DNA of 64,000 nt, taken from contig NZ_JAUSWX010000001.1 in NCBI RefSeq assembly GCF_030815405.1, positions 1,674,001-1,738,000 of the forward strand, read 5' to 3'. Numbering within the stretch: the first letter of the stretch is position 1; each line of letters begins with the position of its first letter. This document shows, in pieces, positions 60,157 through 64,000 of this stretch. Made by a program: the position numbers and the translations under genes. A model generated the notes under the pieces. That model made no database searches and had not been told where the DNA came from. It saw only the letters and a program-made list of their open reading frames with translations. The stretch is from Agromyces albus. Lineage in GTDB: Bacteria > Actinomycetota > Actinomycetes > Actinomycetales > Microbacteriaceae.

Positions 60157-61338
60157 TCAGGTTGAGAGCGCTCGCCGCATCGTCAGCACGCGCGTGACGG
60201 CGTCATCGAGGCGCTCCTGGCTGATGCGGCCGCTCTGCACGGCCGCCGCGATCGCGCCGGCGAGTGAGGGCACCGAGATACCGAACTCTGCCGGGTCCGC
60301 CGGCAGCACGTACAGCAGCAGGTCGGCACCCGCCGCGACGGCGCGCACGGCGTTCTCGCCCGGATCGGCGAACTCGGGCAAGCCGTTGTGCTGCAGCATG
60401 AGCATGTCGTCGGTGACGACGATGCCATCGAAGCCGAGTTCGTCTCGAAGGATCCGATGCCACTCCGGGGAGAGTGAGGCCGGGGCGGCATCGATCGCGG
60501 GATAGGCCAGGTGGCCCGTCATGACCATCTCGGCGCCGGCGTCGATTCCCGATCGGAAGGGCAGGGCAGGGCCGGCGCGCCATTCCTCGATCGTCAGGGG
60601 TGCACTCGGGACGCTCATGTGAGAATCGCCGGGAGCGGCACCATGGCCCGGGAAGTGCTTGAGCGTGCTCGCGACGACGCCGCGCTCCCCCGCCACCGCA
60701 GCCGCGACGCGCTCGGCCGAACCCGCCGGATCGGTGCCGAGCACACGGCCGTAGATGAACGAGCCGGGATCGGCGGTCACGTCGGCGACGATGCCGAAGT
60801 TCGCTGAGATCCCGCCTTCGGCGAGGTACCCGGCACGCGAGGCGAATGCGTCGCGCGTCGCCGCGGGCGGCTCGCCGCGCAGGCCTTCGGCGCCCGCCGC
60901 GTCGTCCCACTCGAGCCGCTGCACCTCACCGCCCTCCTCGTCGATGCCGATGAGCGGCGGGGCTTCGGGGTCGACCGCGAGAGCCGTGGTGAGTGCGGCG
61001 AGTTCGGCCGGCGTGGCGGGCATGTTGTCGCCCATCAGGATGAGCCCGGATGCCCCGGCATCGAGGAGCGCGCGGAGCGGCGCCGGGTCGGTGCCGGGCG
61101 CATGCAGCATGAGCAGCGCGGCGGACTTCTGCTCGAGCGTGAGCTGCGACATCCGCTCGTCGACCCAAGCGGCGATCGGGTCGACCGGGGGCGGCGTTGT
61201 CGTCGGCTTTGTCGTCGCAGGAGGCGCCGGCGTGTTCGATTCGGGTGATTCTGCCGGTGCGCCGCCCGCGCATGCGGCCAAGCCGATGAGCACCGCCGTC
61301 ATCAGGAACGGCAGCGCAGCCGTTCGCTTGACTCGCAC
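60157..61338 (-). CDS. Glycoside hydrolase family 3 lipoprotein (NagZ-like beta-N-acetylglucosaminidase)
   Basis: 393 residues with signal peptide and lipobox LAAC (Cys23), then a Thr/Pro-rich linker and a GH3 TIM barrel: IGIDEEGGEVQRL, GRVLGTDPAG, the NagZ His-Asp dyad region KHFPGHGAAPGDSHMS and the nucleophile in GIVVTDDMLMLQ. NagZ removes N-acetylglucosamine from muropeptides; the lipidated outer form acts on peptidoglycan fragments. The second GH3 domain is absent. TAAACT (61351-61346) is 7 nt before the GTG. Confidence 0.92.
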   Translation of the reverse strand: MRVKRTAALPFLMTAVLIGLAACAGGAPAESPESNTPAPPATTKPTTTPPPVDPIAAWVDERMSQLTLEQKSAALLMLHAPGTDPAPLRALLDAGASGLILMGDNMPATPAELAALTTALAVDPEAPPLIGIDEEGGEVQRLEWDDAAGAEGLRGEPPAATRDAFASRAGYLAEGGISANFGIVADVTADPGSFIYGRVLGTDPAGSAERVAAAVAGERGVVASTLKHFPGHGAAPGDSHMSVPSAPLTIEEWRAGPALPFRSGIDAGAEMVMTGHLAYPAIDAAPASLSPEWHRILRDELGFDGIVVTDDMLMLQHNGLPEFADPGENAVRAVAAGADLLLYVLPADPAEFGISVPSLAGAIAAAVQSGRISQERLDDAVTRVLTMRRALST

Positions 61339-61417
61339 CGGCCCGAGTTTACGCTGCGTGTCCGAACGAACGCTGCGCCGCAGCTGGGTAGACTCGCGTG
61401 GCCCGAGGGGGGTGGGG

Positions 61418-62551
61418 ATGCGATCCGGGATCCGTCTGCTGGCAGGACTCGCCGTGGTGCTCGCGACGACCCTCACCGTGCCCAGCGCCGCCTCCGCCGA
61501 GGAGTATCCGAGCTGGGAGGACGTGGAGTCCGCCAAGCGCGACGTCGCGTCACGTGAAGCCGAGGCGAGCCGTATCACGGCCTTCGTCGACGAGCTCGAG
61601 GCCGAATCCGGCCGACTCGGTGACGCTGCCGTCGCCGCGGCAGCCGCATCCGCAGCTGCCGAGTCCGCGCACGCGGACGCCTCGGCACGCGCCGAGACGA
61701 TGCGCGCGAGCGCCGATGCAGCCGAGGCCGAAGCCACCTCGGCCGCCCGGCAGCTCGCCCGGGTCGGGGCCGTGCTCGCGAGATCAGGCGGCGCGGATGT
61801 CACGTTGCGCCTCCTGTTCGGACCCGACGACGACCACGATCTCCTCATCGGCCTGTCACGGGCGGCGCAACTGACGAACGTCTACGGCTCGGTCGTCGAT
61901 CGAGCGCGCGCCGCCGAAGCGGACGCGGCGGCGCTCAGCGCGCAAGCCGAGGTCGCCGAAGGAGAGCGAGCCCGCCTCGCGCGTGAGGCAGCCGCAACTG
62001 CCGAAGCGGCTCGCATCGCGCACGAGGCCGCCGCCGCTCGCGTCGCCGAGCAGCAGGCCGCACTCGATACGCTGTATGCCCAGCTCGCGAGCCTGCGCGA
62101 CCGCACGGTCGAGCTCGAGCGGAGCTTCCGGGTCGGCCAGCAGGCGGCGGCCGACGAGGCCGCACGACGAGCGGCAGCGGCAGCTGCGGCCGCCAACGCC
62201 GGATCCGGCGGCGGCGGCGGTGCTCCTCCGCCCGGCATCGTCGTCGACCCGGCAGCAGCGAAGGCGTATGCGGCCGGCGCCATCGCGCGCCACGGCTGGG
62301 GCGACGGCGAATATCGCTGCCTCGTGCTCCTGTGGACGCGCGAGTCGAGCTGGCGCGCCGACGCCTACAACGCGTCGAGCGGTGCCTACGGCATTCCGCA
62401 GTCCCTTCCGGGCAGCAAGATGGCGGCCGCGGGCGCCGACTGGCGCACCAACGCCGCGACGCAGATCGACTGGGGGCTCTCGTACATCGCGGCGCGCTAC
62501 GGGGCCCCGTGCGGTGCATGGGCGCACTCAGAGGCGTACAACTGGTATTGA
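61418..62551 (+). CDS. Coiled-coil secreted lytic transglycosylase-like protein
   Basis: 377 residues: signal peptide (LLAGLAVVLATTLTVPSAASA), about 230 residues of Ala/Glu/Arg-rich coiled coil, a Gly/Pro linker (GSGGGGGAPPPG) and a C-terminal transglycosylase domain of about 90 residues (ARHGWGDGEYRCLVLLWTRE, SSWRADAYNASSGAYGIPQS, YIAARYGAPCGAWAHSEAYN), catalytic Glu in WTRESSW. The layout recalls PcsB/RipA-like peptidoglycan hydrolases with autoinhibitory coiled coils. TAGACT (61389-61394) is the likely -10. Confidence 0.88.
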   Translation: MRSGIRLLAGLAVVLATTLTVPSAASAEEYPSWEDVESAKRDVASREAEASRITAFVDELEAESGRLGDAAVAAAAASAAAESAHADASARAETMRASADAAEAEATSAARQLARVGAVLARSGGADVTLRLLFGPDDDHDLLIGLSRAAQLTNVYGSVVDRARAAEADAAALSAQAEVAEGERARLAREAAATAEAARIAHEAAAARVAEQQAALDTLYAQLASLRDRTVELERSFRVGQQAAADEAARRAAAAAAAANAGSGGGGGAPPPGIVVDPAAAKAYAAGAIARHGWGDGEYRCLVLLWTRESSWRADAYNASSGAYGIPQSLPGSKMAAAGADWRTNAATQIDWGLSYIAARYGAPCGAWAHSEAYNWY

Positions 62552-63450
62552 TGCCACATCAGGACGAACGCGAAGCCTTCCGCCGCCACGGGGCGGAAGG
62601 CGTGCTGCTCCTCGGTGGTGGGGCTGCGATCCTCCTCCAGCTCGCGGATCCCCGGGTAGCCCGAGGCGTCGCCCGGCACAGCGGATTCCGCGAACGGCCG
62701 CTCGACCGCCTCCTCGGGACCCTCGACTACGTCTACGCGATCGGCTTCGGCGACGACGAGATCGCCGAAGCCGCCGTGCGCACCGTGAACGCGCGGCACG
62801 CGCCGGTGCGGGGGCCCGCGTCCGCAGAGTCCCCCGAGTACAACGCCTTCGACGCCGATGCGCAGCGCTGGGTCGCATCGACGCTGCTCGCGGTCGCACT
62901 GGAACTGCACGAACGGCTCTGGGGCCCGCTCGACGCCGCGGCCGGAGACGCGATCGTACGGAGCTACGGGGCACTCGGCCACCGACTGCAGTCGGCACCC
63001 GCCGGCTGGCCGGAATCCCGAGCCGAGTTCGACGCATGGTGGGACGAGCGGGTCGCGCTGCTCGAGGTCGGCGCCGACGCCCGATCGGTCGCCCGGTCGT
63101 TGCTCTCAGGAGCATCCGCGCTGCCGTACGGCACCGCCGCGTTCCTTCCCCCAGTACGACTCATCACCGCGGCGCTGCTGCCGCCTGACGTGCGAGAAGC
63201 GTACGGATTCCGGTGGACGCCCCGGGTCGAACACGTCGCCAACGGATGGCTCGACGCCATCGCGACCGTCTGGCCGTTCCTGCCCCGGATGATCCGCCAC
63301 GCCCCGATGCACGCATCTCTCCGACGCGCGCGACGCCGCAGCCGGTACGCTGAGCTTGAGCATGAGGACGACGATGACCCAGCAACCACTGCACCGGAAC
63401 GAGGCGCTCGACAACATCGATCGGCGTATCGTCGCCGAGTTGAGCCGTGA
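62551..63450 (+). CDS. MpaB/DUF2236-family oxygenase-like protein
   Basis: 299 residues: GVLLLGGGAAILLQLADPRVARGVARHSGF, LDYVYAIGFGDDEIAEAAV, FDADAQRWVASTLLAVALELHE and PYGTAAFLPPVRLITAALLPPDVR are DUF2236 blocks; the family includes heme-b-dependent latex-clearing and MpaB oxygenases. A His-rich heme site is not obvious by eye. The ATG overlaps the upstream stop (TGATG). The last ~90 bases overlap the AsnC gene and encode a basic/acidic tail (RARRRSRYAELEHEDDDDP), which may be non-functional extension. Confidence 0.85.
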   Translation: MPHQDEREAFRRHGAEGVLLLGGGAAILLQLADPRVARGVARHSGFRERPLDRLLGTLDYVYAIGFGDDEIAEAAVRTVNARHAPVRGPASAESPEYNAFDADAQRWVASTLLAVALELHERLWGPLDAAAGDAIVRSYGALGHRLQSAPAGWPESRAEFDAWWDERVALLEVGADARSVARSLLSGASALPYGTAAFLPPVRLITAALLPPDVREAYGFRWTPRVEHVANGWLDAIATVWPFLPRMIRHAPMHASLRRARRRSRYAELEHEDDDDPATTAPERGARQHRSAYRRRVEP

Positions 63451-63868
63451 TGGGCGACTCTCGGTGCGAACCCTCGCCGAGCGCGTGCACATCTCGCGCA
63501 CCGCGGCCCACAATCGGGTGCAGCTGCTGCTGAAGCGCGGCGTGATCACCGGCTTCGGGGCGCAGATCGATCGCAAGGCCATCGGCCTGCACATCTCCGC
63601 GCTCGTCGTCGTCCGCATCGGCGAGGTGTCCTGGGAGGAGATCGCCGCGAAGCTCGCGACACTTCCCTTCGTCGAGAAGGTGCAGGCCGTCTCCGGCGAC
63701 ATCGACATCATGCTCACGGTCAGCGCCCCCGACCACGAGCAATTGAGCCAGGCGATCCTGCGCGACATCCACGACATGCCCGGCGTCGTCTCGACGAGAT
63801 CGCACCTGATCCTCGCCGAACTCGACGGACATCCGCCCGCGCAGACCCTGGACATCTGGCACGCCTGA
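63362..63868 (+). CDS. Lrp/AsnC-family transcriptional regulator
   Basis: 168 residues: HTH (LDNIDRRIVAELSRDGRLSVRTLAERVHISRTAAHNRVQLLLKRG, read in two stretches) and RAM domain (SALVVVRIGEVSWEEIAAKL, VEKVQAVSGDIDIMLTVSAPDHEQL). Start at the ATG at 63362 or the ATG at 63374; a TACGCT (63346-63351) lies 10 nt before the former. It overlaps the MpaB frame by 89 bp. In many actinobacteria an AsnC regulator of this kind precedes branched-chain 2-oxoacid dehydrogenase genes; the following gene is cut off, so this cannot be tested here. Confidence 0.9.
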   Translation: MRTTMTQQPLHRNEALDNIDRRIVAELSRDGRLSVRTLAERVHISRTAAHNRVQLLLKRGVITGFGAQIDRKAIGLHISALVVVRIGEVSWEEIAAKLATLPFVEKVQAVSGDIDIMLTVSAPDHEQLSQAILRDIHDMPGVVSTRSHLILAELDGHPPAQTLDIWHA

Positions 63869-63975
63869 GCGCCGCGAACCGGACGCACGGCAACGGTTTC
63901 GTGCCCGCCGGGCCGATCGTTCACGCTTGCCGAAAAGGCGATGCGACGGCCTCGTGAGAGGCGCACCATGGCCAT

Positions 63976-64000
63976 ATGAGCCTCAATGTCGAGCATGACG
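63976..64000 (+). CDS. 5' end of an unidentified gene, truncated by the window edge
   Basis: An ATG opens the frame MSLNVEHD and runs off the window after eight codons. The ATG at 63968 reads only three codons to a TGA and is not the start. The 107 bp before it show no second gene. Too little is present to name a product. Confidence 0.4.

Noticed and set aside
1..64000. The hexamer GGATGC as a special signal
   Set aside because: A rough expectation from base composition gives about 44 copies on both strands in 64 kb, which is close to what is seen. Only the longer octamer CGGATGCC stands out, so that one is reported instead.
1..64000. CRISPR arrays, insertion sequences, prophage or integrase genes, rRNA operon, replication origin
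   Set aside because: No spaced identical repeats, transposase/integrase motifs, rRNA stretches or DnaA-box clusters were seen. The tandem repeats found (5552-6060, 8671-8778) are in-frame coding repeats.

Overview
The window looks like chromosomal DNA from a high-GC actinobacterium, most likely the family Microbacteriaceae (an Agromyces-like genome is my best guess). The grounds are: very high GC with strong GAC/GCC/CTC codon preference; rbpA, pafBC, PAC2 and DUF3097/DUF3099 genes, which are actinobacterial markers; GTG starts; 4-nt ATGA/GTGA overlaps; and more than twenty genes whose start codon lies 6-8 nt after a TAnnnT-type -10 box, i.e. probable leaderless mRNAs. I see no insertion sequence, prophage, CRISPR array, rRNA operon or replication origin.

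Layout. 1-4.3 kb: small redox and detoxification genes (SDR, Dabb, two VOC proteins, an MBL hydrolase), an ArsR-type regulator with a striking palindromic operator, and a frameshifted remnant of the RNA-polymerase-recycling helicase HelR. 4.4-9 kb: the least ordinary region. A decayed pentapeptide-repeat gene and a near-perfect palindrome precede a two-gene operon. That operon encodes a cysteine-free, leader-like and highly repetitive protein, then a membrane M50-type metalloprotease with an N-terminal PqqD/RRE-like domain and a C-terminal double-CxxC domain. 9-16 kb: oxidoreductases, a Rid protein, a broken SRPBCC gene, an HdeD membrane protein, and a tandem nfeD-nfeD-SPFH-GDPD cluster. 16-27.6 kb: the conserved actinobacterial block rbpA/lnt/helY/tatC/tatA/pafC/pafB/FKBP/trmI/HAD/PAC2, in which the Pup-proteasome genes usually found between trmI and the FKBP/pafBC genes are absent. 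27.6-36 kb: uppP, an M20 peptidase, tRNA-Leu(GAG), then a perfect LexA/SOS box in front of imuA-imuB-dnaE2, the complete inducible mutasome. 36-50 kb: an MFS transporter with a candidate leaderless upstream ORF, DUF3097, a ferritin-like/VIT1 iron transporter, an Lrp-regulated gamma-synthase-type PLP enzyme, a helicase, a GDSL hydrolase, a DD-carboxypeptidase, a SpoU methyltransferase, a sirtuin, a glycosyltransferase, an exonuclease and zinc-free L31. 50-64 kb: an ABC ATPase, divergent glgM/glgC, serB, fabG (MabA type), the DUF3099-SURF1 operon, an ABC-F ATPase, a YcaQ-like protein, YceI, a GH3 lipoprotein, a coiled-coil lytic transglycosylase, an MpaB-family protein, and an AsnC regulator before a gene cut by the window end.

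How the parts fit. DNA-damage response is a recurrent theme: PafBC (activator), the LexA box, ImuA/ImuB/DnaE2, a YcaQ-like glycosylase and a DnaQ-like exonuclease. Cell-envelope genes form a second group: lnt, Tat, uppP, DD-carboxypeptidase, NagZ-like GH3, lytic transglycosylase, FKBP lipoprotein. Four decayed genes (helR, the pentapeptide gene, an NAD-binding oxidoreductase tail, SRPBCC) all lie in the first 11 kb, so that end appears to be under active turnover. All functional statements rest on reading motifs and neighbourhoods by eye; no database search was run.
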